The notes under the pieces are model-generated. The model was not told where the DNA came from. It did no database searches and saw only the letters and a list, made by a program, of their open reading frames with translations. Shown piece after piece: positions 34,854 through 44,010 of a stretch of DNA of 51,268 nt; position 1 is the stretch's first letter, and each line of letters starts with the position of its first letter. A program made the translations under genes and the position numbers. Source of the stretch: Verrucomicrobiota bacterium (GTDB lineage Bacteria > Verrucomicrobiota > Lentisphaeria > JABSQK01 > JAJFLO01); the NCBI GenBank assembly GCA_021772635.1, contig JAJFLP010000064.1:1-51268 (forward strand), written 5' to 3'.

Positions 34854-36464
34854 ATGAGTAACGGGGATGTGAGCGATAAAATTCTAATTGTCGACGACAA
34901 TCTATCGAATATAAAGATTCTTCGCGAAAGACTGGAAGACTATGACCTTATGGTCGCCGAATCCGGCCAGCAAGCGCTTGAAATCGCAGCAGAGTTCAAA
35001 CCAGACCTAATTATGCTCGATATCATGATGCCGGGCATGGATGGGTACGAAGTATGCCGACATGTACGGGCACAACCCCAGATGGGTACGCCAAAGATTA
35101 TTATGGTTTCCGCGAAAGCAATGCGTGAAGAACGATTGCGGGGTTACGAAGTCGGGGCCGACGACTACATCGTCAAACCGTTCGACGGCCAGGAGCTTTT
35201 AGCAAAGGTTCAAGTGTATTTGAGGTTAAAGTCGACGGAAGAGTTCAACGCAGAGCTGCAAAAGCAGGTGGCGGAACAGACCGAGGTTCTCCGCGATGCG
35301 AAAAACGCTGCAGAAGCCGCAAATCGTGCGAAAAACGAGTTTGTATCCACCATGACACATGAGCTTAGAAATCCACTCACAACGATCATCGGTTGTACTG
35401 ACCTGGTAAAAATAGATCCCTTGAATGACAAACAGGTAAAGTATGTAAATCTAATTCGACAGGGTGCCAACCACCTCGCAAGTCTTGTCTCGGATATATT
35501 TGACGTTGTCAAGATCGACAGGAACGTGGTAGAACTCGAGGTTACAGCGTTTCCCGTAACGGGGTTCATAGAATCGACCGTCGACATGATGCAGAAGCAG
35601 CTGCAGGAAAAAGAGTTGGACGTGAAGGTCTTCGTTACTCCCTCCTTAATCAACCTCACCGGCGACAATCGGCGATGCAGACAAATCTTGCTTAATCTCC
35701 TCTCTAATGCGATAAAATATAGCGATAAAGGAAGCGTGATCGAGATCAGCGCCGAGGACGTGTCGGATTCAGTCGCTAAAATTTCAATTAAGGACACTGG
35801 TATCGGCATCAGAGAGGAGGACCGCGAAAAACTTTTCTCGGAGTTCTATCAGGTCGACCGCCGTAGAGATGAAAAGTTGGGCGGTACGGGTATAGGTCTT
35901 GCCCTGAGTCGTAGATTGGTCGAACTTCACGGTGGTGAAATTGGCGTTGTGAGCGAGCTCGGGAAAGGCAGCGTATTCTGGTTTAGTTTACCAGTTACGG
36001 AGTGCGGTAAAAGCACTGAGACACCGCATGGAGATAGTTTCGCCAGCCTACCGCGAAGTTTCGCGGGCCGCCGAATTTTGGTCGCCGAAGACAATGAAGC
36101 GAACCAAGCAACAATTATCGACATGCTTGATCGCGACGATATTGAAGTAAACTTGGCAGGTAACGGTCAGGAGGCAATTGAGCTTGCGAAACTGCGTACT
36201 CCCGATATCATTTTAATGGACTTGAGAATGCCGGTGATGGACGGATTTACGGCCACGGAAAAACTGCGGGCAATGCCGGATTTCGCCGATACTCCGATTA
36301 TTGCTCTAAGCGCAAGTGCCGACCGGCGATCGATCGAGAAGTCCATTGCCGCCGGCTGTAACGAACACATTTCGAAACCGATCACCTTGGGCGACTTAGG
36401 AATGATTCTAGGCAAATACTTAACGAAAGACTTGGCCAAAATAAGCGAACATTCCAATTCGTAA
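34854..36464 (+). CDS. Hybrid response regulator-histidine kinase (REC-HisKA-HATPase-REC)
   Basis: 536 aa from the ATG at 34854, which has AAGGGG 7 bases upstream; a longer in-frame reading from 34776 takes its first 26 residues partly from a family A repeat. Receiver 1 with Asp56 (MLDIMMPGMDG) and YIVKPFDGQELL; a coiled linker; HisKA with His169 in STMTHELRNPLTT; HATPase with DTGIGIREEDREKLFSEFY and GGTGIGLALSRRL; receiver 2 with Asp456 (ILMDLRMPVMDG). No transmembrane segment or DNA-binding domain. It probably takes phosphate from the membrane kinase encoded 137 bp upstream. Confidence 0.92.
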   Translation: MSNGDVSDKILIVDDNLSNIKILRERLEDYDLMVAESGQQALEIAAEFKPDLIMLDIMMPGMDGYEVCRHVRAQPQMGTPKIIMVSAKAMREERLRGYEVGADDYIVKPFDGQELLAKVQVYLRLKSTEEFNAELQKQVAEQTEVLRDAKNAAEAANRAKNEFVSTMTHELRNPLTTIIGCTDLVKIDPLNDKQVKYVNLIRQGANHLASLVSDIFDVVKIDRNVVELEVTAFPVTGFIESTVDMMQKQLQEKELDVKVFVTPSLINLTGDNRRCRQILLNLLSNAIKYSDKGSVIEISAEDVSDSVAKISIKDTGIGIREEDREKLFSEFYQVDRRRDEKLGGTGIGLALSRRLVELHGGEIGVVSELGKGSVFWFSLPVTECGKSTETPHGDSFASLPRSFAGRRILVAEDNEANQATIIDMLDRDDIEVNLAGNGQEAIELAKLRTPDIILMDLRMPVMDGFTATEKLRAMPDFADTPIIALSASADRRSIEKSIAAGCNEHISKPITLGDLGMILGKYLTKDLAKISEHSNS

Positions 36465-36538
36465 TCTTACTCTTTCGCGTACTCGTAATCTTTATGGTTT
36501 TTCGAGGTGAGATTTGGAATCTGATCCATGCTTGCAGT

Positions 36539-38623
36539 TTACTTCTTCTTAGACTCTTCGAATTCTTTGGTCAACTTATCGCTGAGGTCTCTAGGAGTCG
36601 GCGCGTATCTCGTGAACTCCATCGTGAACTCGCCTTTGCCCTGGGTCATCGATCTAAGATCTCCGACATAACCAAACATCTCTCCAAGCGGTACGTCCGC
36701 AGTAATCGTGCAGAATTTCTCGTCATCAACGGTGCCGACGATAATCCCTCGACGTGAACTGAGATTTCCGATAACCGCCCCCTGAAATTCCGAGGGAACC
36801 GCTATTTCAACTTTCATGATGGGCTCCAAAATAGCCGGCTTCGCATTCGCGTAAGCTTGACGAAATCCGCCGATCGCCGCCAATCCGAATGCCATATCAC
36901 TCGAATCCACAGCGTGGAACGCGCCGTCTACCAGTGTCATTTTAACACCGACAATTGGAAATCCAATTAGCGCCCCCTTACGAAGACACTCCTGGAAGCC
37001 CTTATCCACGCTAGGTATATACTCTTTCGGTATGTTCCCGCCTTTAACCTGATTATCGAACTCATAGCCGCTAGTTTCGGCAGGTTCCATCATGCCAGTC
37101 ACGCGCCCGTATTGACCAGACCCACCGGTTTGCTTCTTGTGCGTATAATCGAATTTAGCCGGTGCGGTAATTGTTTCACGATAAGCGACCTGCGGTTGCC
37201 CCATTTCGAGATCGACATTGAATTCGCGGCGAAGACGCTCGAGATAGACGTCGAGATGCAGTTCGCCCATTCCTGAGAGAATTGTCTCTGAGCTTTCATC
37301 GTCGAATCGGACCTTGAAAGTCGGGTCTTCTTTCATGAAACGGTTTAACCCTTTAGATAGATTTTTTGAAGACTCCTTGTCCAAGGTTTCAATCTTGACG
37401 TCTATCACTGGATCCGGGACGAACATCGAGGTCATGTTCACCTTGAGCGAACCATCGGTAAATGTGGTTCCCGACGCACAATCGATTCCAAAAACCGCAA
37501 CAATATCGCCGGCTTCAGCCACGTCGATATCTTCGGTCTCGTTCGAGTTCATGCGAATTAGGCGACCGACATTGTGCTTCTTGCCATTTGACATATTGAA
37601 CATCTTTGCTCCCTTCTGGAGCGCACCCTGATATACCCTCATATAGCTGAGCTGACCGTAAGCTCCATCTTCAAGCTTAAAGGTGTATCCCACAAACGGT
37701 TTATCCTTATCCGATTCAAGGATGACTTCTGCTTCGTCATTGCTAATATCTAATGCGATGTTTGTTACCTCGTATGGGGCCGGCAGGTATCCTGCAATCG
37801 CATCCAAGAGCAACTGAACACCGACGTTCTTATAAGCTGAGCCCATAAAAACCGGCGTTATTTCCATACTGATCGTCGCCTTGCGAACTGTCTCCCTGAT
37901 GAGTTCTTCCGGAATTTCTTTTTCCTCAAGAATAAGTTCCATGAGTTCTTCGGAGAACATCGATATTATGTCTAACAGTTCCTCACGCTGCTCGGCCGCG
38001 GCGTCTTGTAGATCTTCGGGAATCGACGTTTCCGTTATTATCTCCCCGTTTTCACCTCCAAATAAAAATGCCTTCATTGAGACAAGATCGACGATACCAC
38101 GGAGTTGATCCTCCAATCCGATAGGTAACTGTAATGCAACGGCGTTGTGCCCGAGTTTGTCTCTGAGCTGACCGATTACCTTCCTTGGATTGGCACCCGT
38201 GCGATCCAATTTATTCACGAAAGCAATTCGCGGCACGTTGTAGCGCTTCATCTGACGATCTACAGTGATAGACTGCGATTGCACGCCGGCAACACCGCAA
38301 AGAACGAGGATTGAGCCGTCGAGTACGCGCAATGAGCGCTCAACCTCAATCGTAAAGTCCACGTGCCCCGGTGTATCAATGACATTGATCACGTGATCAT
38401 TCCAACGGCACTGCGTGCACGCCGATGTGATCGTGATCCCTTTCTCACGCTCAAGTTCCATGTGATCCATTTTCGCGCCAACTCCATCTTTACCACGAAC
38501 CTCGTGGATCGCATGGATTTTCCCGGTATAGTAAAGGATCCGTTCCGTCAAAGTCGTTTTACCGGAATCGATATGCGCACTGATTCCAATATTTCTCAGA
38601 TTGGCCAAGGCATTCGTCGTCAT
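36539..38623 (-). CDS. fusA: Elongation factor G, spd/mitochondrial EFG1 type
   Basis: 694 aa from the ATG at 38623 (GGGAG 6 bases upstream); an in-frame ATG at 38653 would add ten residues. GTPase that drives ribosomal translocation. P-loop AHIDSGKTT, switch II region [24 protein letters not shown], then domains II-V ([45 protein letters not shown]). [29 protein letters not shown] and the C-terminal KFEESKKK-like tail resemble mitochondrial and spirochaete/planctomycete EFG1 rather than canonical bacterial EF-G (IDAGKTT). It is alone, not in a str operon with rpsL/rpsG/tuf. Confidence 0.95.
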   Translation of the reverse strand: MTTNALANLRNIGISAHIDSGKTTLTERILYYTGKIHAIHEVRGKDGVGAKMDHMELEREKGITITSACTQCRWNDHVINVIDTPGHVDFTIEVERSLRVLDGSILVLCGVAGVQSQSITVDRQMKRYNVPRIAFVNKLDRTGANPRKVIGQLRDKLGHNAVALQLPIGLEDQLRGIVDLVSMKAFLFGGENGEIITETSIPEDLQDAAAEQREELLDIISMFSEELMELILEEKEIPEELIRETVRKATISMEITPVFMGSAYKNVGVQLLLDAIAGYLPAPYEVTNIALDISNDEAEVILESDKDKPFVGYTFKLEDGAYGQLSYMRVYQGALQKGAKMFNMSNGKKHNVGRLIRMNSNETEDIDVAEAGDIVAVFGIDCASGTTFTDGSLKVNMTSMFVPDPVIDVKIETLDKESSKNLSKGLNRFMKEDPTFKVRFDDESSETILSGMGELHLDVYLERLRREFNVDLEMGQPQVAYRETITAPAKFDYTHKKQTGGSGQYGRVTGMMEPAETSGYEFDNQVKGGNIPKEYIPSVDKGFQECLRKGALIGFPIVGVKMTLVDGAFHAVDSSDMAFGLAAIGGFRQAYANAKPAILEPIMKVEIAVPSEFQGAVIGNLSSRRGIIVGTVDDEKFCTITADVPLGEMFGYVGDLRSMTQGKGEFTMEFTRYAPTPRDLSDKLTKEFEESKKK

Positions 38624-39116
38624 AATTTGCTCCCTAAATTGAGGCTGATTCATAAAAATCTGTAAAAAAGTGGGGTAATGTGCGATGTTTAATCAAAAAT
38701 ACAAGTTTTCATTGAATCCTCGTCTGAATTTACTATTATAGAACCCTTTAACTGGCTGAAATGGGTGGTAGTTTTTAGAATTGGGCGCCGCTTTCGAGTA
38801 TCTAAAAGGCACTGAAAACCGTAGAATCTGCCCCCCCAGTTAAACCTTAAATAAGCGGACATTCTGATTCGCAATCGTAATCGTAGTGTTTCTCGTTTTT
38901 TGAGGTGGAATTTGGGTTAGTGTGGTGTCCCATAAATAACTTAATACGACGAGATGCACTTTGGCGTCTCAGTGGCGTTAGCGAATTCGATACGGACCTT
39001 CGGGTACGCACGCCAAATCACTGCCTGGCAACAAGACGATGAACTTTTACCCGTCGACGATGGTCTCAGGGGTATCGTCACAAACACAAATCCCATTCGC
39101 ACCTGGAGACTAAAAA
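38624..39116. promoter_or_regulatory. Divergent spacer between fusA and the lipoprotein gene
   Basis: 493 bp that must hold promoters for both genes. Visible: a run of seven C at 38831-38837, and CTGGAGAC just before the lipoprotein ATG. No repeat of families A-D, no clear hairpin and no credible ORF; a reading of 85 codons at 38954-39211 mostly overlaps the lipoprotein gene in another frame. Confidence 0.3.
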
Positions 39117-39848
39117 ATGATACTGTTCCTCAAATCCATATTTATTGCGGCTACGCTGGTGATTGCATCCAGCTGCAGATCCACTTACGTGGCAAAACCA
39201 CTCTCTTTTAAGACGCCGGCCGCGTATGCTAATGTACAAACCATTGGAGATACGCTAGTTGCGGCAAAGGCGTACCCGGAGTCGAAGGAAGCTGCTGAAG
39301 CATTCGGATTCAATATTCGAAGCGCCGGGATGCTTCCGGTTCAAGTAGTGTTCGACAACCAGGGCTCTCACCGCTTCGAGATCGATCCAACGCAAACATT
39401 TCTTGAAGATGACGAGGGAAATTTATGGCCGATTCTAGCGAAGAATCTTGCGTACGAGCGGGCAACAAAATACATACAGACCAAAGAAATTTTTAAAGGG
39501 GCAGGCTATCATTCATTTTTAGGTGCCGCGGCAGGAGCACTCGTTGGAGGTGCAATTGGTGTAGTGACTGGAGAGAACGTCGGATCAGCAGCAGGCAAAG
39601 GAGCAGTGGCAGGAGCGGCAACAGGAGCCGTATTGGGCGGAGCGGGTGGATACCAATCTACGAAAGCACGCCGGGCGGTTACCGAGGACTTAAAAGGAAA
39701 GTCCCTGGACGCTAAGTCGATTGGTCCCAAAAGCCTGAGTTACGGTTATATCTTCTTTCCGGGCGAGGCGAAATCTGCGAAACAGCTTCGGTTGAATCTA
39801 TTACAAACCGATACTAATCAATCGCATCTCGTCATACTGGCCTTTTAG
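39117..39848 (+). CDS. Outer-membrane lipoprotein with glycine-zipper segment
   Basis: 243 aa. Signal peptide with lipobox IASSC (Cys20). Residues about 30-130 form a mixed domain with NQGSHRFEIDPTQTFLEDDEGN, reminiscent of periplasmic proteins that read the boundary of a beta-sandwich. Residues about 133-178 are a Gly/Ala-rich double segment (GAAAGALVGGAIGVVTGENV, then GAVAGAATGAVLGGAGGYQ) typical of glycine-zipper membrane-inserting hairpins. The C-terminal part (SLSYGYIFFPGEAKSAKQLR) is strand-like. GGAG precedes the ATG. I cannot assign a function; a cell-envelope role is inferred. Confidence 0.7.
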   Translation: MILFLKSIFIAATLVIASSCRSTYVAKPLSFKTPAAYANVQTIGDTLVAAKAYPESKEAAEAFGFNIRSAGMLPVQVVFDNQGSHRFEIDPTQTFLEDDEGNLWPILAKNLAYERATKYIQTKEIFKGAGYHSFLGAAAGALVGGAIGVVTGENVGSAAGKGAVAGAATGAVLGGAGGYQSTKARRAVTEDLKGKSLDAKSIGPKSLSYGYIFFPGEAKSAKQLRLNLLQTDTNQSHLVILAF

Positions 39849-39868
39849 GCTGCAAACAGTCGATTTTT

Positions 39869-39886
39869 CGATCCCGCATGCGGGAT
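39869..39886. repeat. Perfect palindrome after the lipoprotein gene
   Basis: GATCCCGCATGCGGGATC, 21 bases past the stop codon. The core CCCGCATGCGGG is the same as in the family A copy at 34740-34755. No U-tract follows, so terminator function is uncertain. The rest of 39887-40168 shows only ACTGCTTGCAGTATAC at 40153-40168, a family A-like end that touches C2. Confidence 0.5.
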
Positions 39887-40168
39887 CACGGCCGGCAAAG
39901 ATTTAGAACACTTGTCGACGTGATTCGCGCACGCGAAAACCGGACTGGAGTTAGGATAGACGGCACTTTTTTGTAACCAGACCTGTCTACTAAAATCCGG
40001 ATGATCGTTGAACCTACCATCGCGTTCGCTCAGCTTATCAGGGGTGAAAGAAAGTCAAACACCTATATCAAGCATCAACAAGGTTTTCGAAAACGGGAGT
40101 AAAATTCAGATAATTCTATCTACTAATTTCTAAATTCGCTATAATTACGCCGACTGCTTGCAGTATAC

Positions 40169-40350
40169 CTAGCCTGATTAATTCACGCGATTCGTCGCGA
40201 GAGAACTTAACTCGTTCATAATAAGACGATTGGAGAAGGCGCCACGGTGAAAGTGAATTTTTATTCACTAAGATGTGAAGTCAAGCTAATCGGTTTATTT
40301 GAGCAGAGATTAGGGCTCGCAGCAGAATACTGGTGAATTATTCAGGCTAG
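40169..40350 (+). mobile_element. Family C MITE-like element (C2)
   Basis: 182 bp from CTAGCCTGATTAATTCACGC to ACTGGTGAATTATTCAGGCT AG. Inside, GTGAATTTTTATTCAC is a short hairpin and GCGATTCGTCGCGAG is another. Identical in length to C1 (opposite orientation) and closely similar to C3. Its last bases CTAG contain the stop codon of the response regulator gene read from the other strand. Confidence 0.88.
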
Positions 40351-40754
40351 ATATTACGGCAACCCAATGCGTAGTTCACAAAATAAATGAGTTCGGTAAC
40401 CTTAAAGGGTTTGTCGAGGCAGCCGTAAATGCATTTGGTAACCTGATTATTCTCTTCGTCCCACACGTCATCATACCCAGACATGACGATGATCCTGGGA
40501 TCAGTGTCAATCTTTTGTATTTCATGTATTAACTCGAACCCGCCCATAATCGGCACGTATATATCCGTAATAACCAAGTCGAATGACATCTTATTGAACA
40601 ACTTCAATCCTTCCGCGCCACTCGTCGCCAGTCTAACGTCAAACCCTTCGTTTTGAAGAATTAAACTAACGACTCTCGCAAGAGTCGTATCATCCTCCAC
40701 AATTAGAATCTTAGCTGCTTCTTTATCCGAAATTATATTTTTCTTGCAAGACAC
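40347..40754 (-). CDS. Single-domain response regulator (receiver only)
   Basis: 135 aa. Receiver fold complete: ILIVEDDTTLARVVSLIL, phospho-acceptor Asp in LVITDIYVPIMGG, IIVMSGYDD, and CLDKPFKVTELIYFV. No output domain. The final codons CGT AAT ATC run straight into TAG provided by the end of the family C element C2, so the original C-terminus may have been different or longer. It lies 15 bp after a small ORF on the same strand; no kinase is adjacent. Confidence 0.87.
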   Translation of the reverse strand: MSCKKNIISDKEAAKILIVEDDTTLARVVSLILQNEGFDVRLATSGAEGLKLFNKMSFDLVITDIYVPIMGGFELIHEIQKIDTDPRIIVMSGYDDVWDEENNQVTKCIYGCLDKPFKVTELIYFVNYALGCRNI

Positions 40755-40769
40755 GCTGATTCCGCGTTG

Positions 40770-41090
40770 CTATCGGGTTATTATTACAATCTGAGTGGCG
40801 TCATTAGATAGGAACATTACCCGATCGAACGGCACGGGTGGCAGCAACTGTTCCGGCACTGCATGAATCACATAGAAGCTTTCGTGCCAATCAATGGGCC
40901 GATTGGTCTTTCTTCCTAAATAACAGCGTGTTGGAGAAATACCGACTGAACAGGAGGGGAATTCCGGGGGCTTGGTGGGGATTTTTGTAGAGTCGCACCG
41001 AAGAAATCGTTCAATTAACTGAACGCTGTGGGTTAATATGTTGAACACCATCGTAGTTCCAGGGTCAACCTGTAAAGAGATGCCGTACAT
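40770..41090 (-). CDS. Possible small hypothetical protein
   Basis: 106 codons from ATG; composition is mixed (FNILTHSVQLIERFLRC, then Pro-rich KIPTKPPEFP) with no recognised domain, signal peptide or membrane helix. There is no good ribosome site before it. Its only support is its position 15 bp upstream of the single-domain response regulator on the same strand. It may be a chance ORF. Confidence 0.25.
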   Translation of the reverse strand: MYGISLQVDPGTTMVFNILTHSVQLIERFLRCDSTKIPTKPPEFPSCSVGISPTRCYLGRKTNRPIDWHESFYVIHAVPEQLLPPVPFDRVMFLSNDATQIVIITR

Positions 41091-41152
41091 GTAGTCCGAA
41101 ACACCTGTTCACTTTTTGTTACAGATTCACAACCATCTTATCAAGGATGAAC

Positions 41153-41264
41153 CCGCGGGACGACCGATCGCTATTGAAATCGCCATCGAAATCGTTGTTT
41201 AACTTCCAATTTTGAATCTCTGTGGGATCACAGTGTTTCACAATCAAATTGGAAGTTAGCCGAA
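41153..41264 (+). repeat. Family D-related sequence with 14-bp hairpin (D3)
   Basis: GCGGGACGACCGATCGCTAT, GAAATCGCCATCGAAATCGT and TGTTTAA resemble the approach to D2 (GTGGGACGACCAATCGAAGT ... TCGAAATCGAAAA). Then AACTTCCAATTTTGA (41201-41215) pairs with TCAAATTGGAAGTT (41244-41257), one bulge. The 41091-41445 gap upstream of rnr otherwise holds nothing recognised. Confidence 0.5.
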
Positions 41265-41445
41265 TTGAGCTAGTGTACTGACAACTTAATTCCATTACGT
41301 TTGACGAAGTGTATTTTGTCCTGTCTGATTGCTACCGTCTCGGCACATTTTCCTGATCGCAGCAAACCAGTAACTGCTCTCCATTCATTCACTTCGCCGG
41401 CAACACCTACCTACTAACCACCTACACACATTAAGAACTAACTTT

Positions 41446-43752
41446 ATGCCAAAGAAGCAAAATTCAAAAACTATCATTATTGACCCTGAAAGCACTCTCG
41501 CCAACGACTTGGTACAGCTCATGTCACGCCCGGATTACCGACCGATGAGGTTCGGCAAACTCGCTGAGGAACTTCAGTTATCGGGAAAACGTAAAGATAC
41601 ACTCTCATCAACAATCCAAAGCCTGATCGGTACCGGTAAAGTCGTCGACCTGCGCCACAAAGGTTATACTCTCAGCCAAAGCGCAGACCTGATTTCGGGA
41701 ACTATTTCACTATTGAATTCAGGCGCCGCGTTCGTTAAAGATCCAGATAGCGGCCGTGAAGTATTTATCAGATCGAATGACACCGGAACCGCGCTGTCAG
41801 GCGACCGCGTGTTGGTGCGAATAGACCGGAGTCTTCACCGGCGCACCCGCGACAAGGGCGAGCAGGGCGTAGTTGTCCGGTTACTTGAACGCCGGAGGGT
41901 GACGGTTGTCGGAAAACTGAAACAAATGCGCCGTATTTACTACGTGGAGCCCGTGAATTCATCGATTTCACAGGACTTGGTCGTTTCGGATCCTGCCGGC
42001 GCGAATATTGGTGACCGGGTACTGGTAAAATTGATCGCATGGGACACTCCCCATGTTTCTCCGGAGGGAGAGATCGTCGAGGTTATCGGCCCTGCTGATG
42101 ATCCGGCGTTTGATACAGTCGCAATTATCAAAGCAAACGAACTCAAAACAGTATTCCCAAAAGCCGTAATTCAGCAAGCTGAGAAGGCTCGAATTACTGA
42201 AACCGATTTTAAGGAGCGGCTGGATCTGCGTGACAAATTCGTTTTCACAATCGACCCTGAGACAGCGCGTGATTTCGATGATGCAATCTCAATGGAACGA
42301 AGCAGTAACGGAAGCTGGCGTGTAGGTGTTCACATTGCCGATGTCAGTCACTTCGTGCCAATGAATTCTGCGCTTGACACAGAAGCCCGCGACCGGGCTA
42401 CAAGTGTGTACTTGCCGGACATGGTGATTCCAATGCTGCCAGAGCAGTTATCAAACGGTCTTTGCAGCTTGAAACCGAACGTTGATCGCCTCGCATTTTC
42501 AATAATAATGACGATCAATGAAGATGGCACATTGATTAAGGCTAAATTCGCAAAAACCGTGATTTGTTCAGAGCTACGCCTAACATATGAACAGGCGATG
42601 GCGGCGATTTGCACCCCTCCGGGTAAACCATGCAAGGAATCCGGATTGGACGTTCGAACAACCCGCCGCATTCAATCAGTGAGTGCCTTGAGTCAGAAGA
42701 TTCGAGAAAAACGGTTCAATGACGGTGCGCTGAGTATGAATATCCCGGAGATGCGGTTTGTACTCGACGAAAGTGGGCGAATAGCGAATGTCGAGCCTGT
42801 AATTAACGATGAGTCACATCAGTTAATCGAAGAGCTTATGCTGCTTGCAAACGAGGCGGTATGCCGCGAACTCTGTCTGCGCGGCGTACCACTGATCCAT
42901 CGAATTCACGAAGAACCGGATGAGGATAAACTTGCTGAACTCGCGGAGGTATTTGAAATGTTCGGGATCCGAACCGGAAACCTTTCGAAACGCCAGAATC
43001 TGACGCGCGTTTTGCGACAAATAGAAAACATGCCGCAGGCCAATGCCTGGAACATTAAGGTCCTGCGGTCGATGAAACGAGCGGAGTATTCAGAAAAGCG
43101 AATCGCGCACTACGGACTGGCGAAAGAGTACTACTGTCATTTTACATCTCCGATCAGACGATACCCGGATCTAGTCGTTCATCGAATGCTCTTCGCGTAT
43201 CTGACACACGCGAAGCATCCGTACACGAAGAGTCAGCTCGCTGAGATTTCGCGGCATTGTTCGCAAAAGGAATCGATCGCTTCGGAGGCGGAGCGGGACG
43301 TGGTTGAGTTGAAAAAGATTCGTTTTCTAAATGAACAATTGACGACAGGGAAAATGCAGGATTACCAGGCGGTGATCCTTGAGGTTGGGAACTATGGCTT
43401 GTCGATTGATGTTCCCAATCTACTGGCACGGGGTTCAGTACGAGTTTCAGATCTCGACGATGATTTTTATGACTTCAACCCCGGACGCATGGAACTGGTC
43501 GGCAGGCGGTCTGGACGAGTCTTTGCGATCGGCCAATCGCTCACTGTCAATATTCATAACGTAAACGAGGATCGTCGGTTTCTTGACTTTATTCCGGTAG
43601 ACCTTGAGCCGATCGAGTCGACGAATAAGCCTAAGAGAACCAAAGAAAAACGGGAAACCCAAAAAACAACTGCCGCGGCAGGCACTAAAGGTAGATCTCG
43701 AAATTCGTCAAACAATCGCGGCGGACGCCGTCGCAACCCGAAAAAGCGATAG
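41446..43752 (+). CDS. rnr: Ribonuclease R (RNB-family 3'-5' exoribonuclease)
   Basis: 768 aa. Degrades structured RNA from the 3' end. Order: N-terminal winged-helix domain (about 20-80), cold-shock-type OB folds (SGTISLLNSGAAFVKDPDSG and VVGKLKQMRRIYYVEP), RNB catalytic domain starting IDPETARDFDDAI (about 270-283) with the Asp cluster for metal ions, VHIADVSHFV, YLPDMVIPMLPEQLSNGLCSL, HFTSPIRRYPDLVVHRML, then an S1 domain (YQAVILEVGNYGLSIDVPNLLARGSV) and a Lys/Arg/Asn-rich tail. Weak ribosome site. A family A fragment begins at the stop codon. Confidence 0.95.
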   Translation: MPKKQNSKTIIIDPESTLANDLVQLMSRPDYRPMRFGKLAEELQLSGKRKDTLSSTIQSLIGTGKVVDLRHKGYTLSQSADLISGTISLLNSGAAFVKDPDSGREVFIRSNDTGTALSGDRVLVRIDRSLHRRTRDKGEQGVVVRLLERRRVTVVGKLKQMRRIYYVEPVNSSISQDLVVSDPAGANIGDRVLVKLIAWDTPHVSPEGEIVEVIGPADDPAFDTVAIIKANELKTVFPKAVIQQAEKARITETDFKERLDLRDKFVFTIDPETARDFDDAISMERSSNGSWRVGVHIADVSHFVPMNSALDTEARDRATSVYLPDMVIPMLPEQLSNGLCSLKPNVDRLAFSIIMTINEDGTLIKAKFAKTVICSELRLTYEQAMAAICTPPGKPCKESGLDVRTTRRIQSVSALSQKIREKRFNDGALSMNIPEMRFVLDESGRIANVEPVINDESHQLIEELMLLANEAVCRELCLRGVPLIHRIHEEPDEDKLAELAEVFEMFGIRTGNLSKRQNLTRVLRQIENMPQANAWNIKVLRSMKRAEYSEKRIAHYGLAKEYYCHFTSPIRRYPDLVVHRMLFAYLTHAKHPYTKSQLAEISRHCSQKESIASEAERDVVELKKIRFLNEQLTTGKMQDYQAVILEVGNYGLSIDVPNLLARGSVRVSDLDDDFYDFNPGRMELVGRRSGRVFAIGQSLTVNIHNVNEDRRFLDFIPVDLEPIESTNKPKRTKEKRETQKTTAAAGTKGRSRNSSNNRGGRRRNPKKR

Positions 43753-43798
43753 AAACTGCAAGCAGTACAATTTCGGCTCCGTATGGACGTCCGGTATA
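43751..43798 (+). repeat. Minimal family A element (A11)
   Basis: ACTGCAAGCAGTACAATTTC, then GGCTCCGTATGGACGTCCGGTATA. It has both family A ends (CTGC...GGTATA) with almost no interior, about 47 bp, and starts at the rnr stop codon. The rest of 43799-44010 has short repeats of AACTTTGAACCTC (43932-43946 and 43967-43981) and no gene. Confidence 0.7.
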
Positions 43799-44010
43799 AA
43801 ACATCCGAGTATTATACAGCCGAGACGTAGTCTAGACAGCCCAGCAACTGCGGGGAGTACAGTGGAGCGACAACGTAAATATCGAAGGGTTCAGCGGTTC
43901 AAAACTTAAGAACCAATCCCCCCAACCGTTGAACCGTGAACTTTGAACCTCTCGCCCCTTAAAGCGTAAACTTTGAACCTCCCAACCTTGAACCACTGAA
44001 CCCGATTAGC

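Noticed and set aside
38954..39211. 85-codon plus-strand ORF before the lipoprotein
   Set aside because: Overlaps the better-supported lipoprotein gene in another frame and has no ribosome site.
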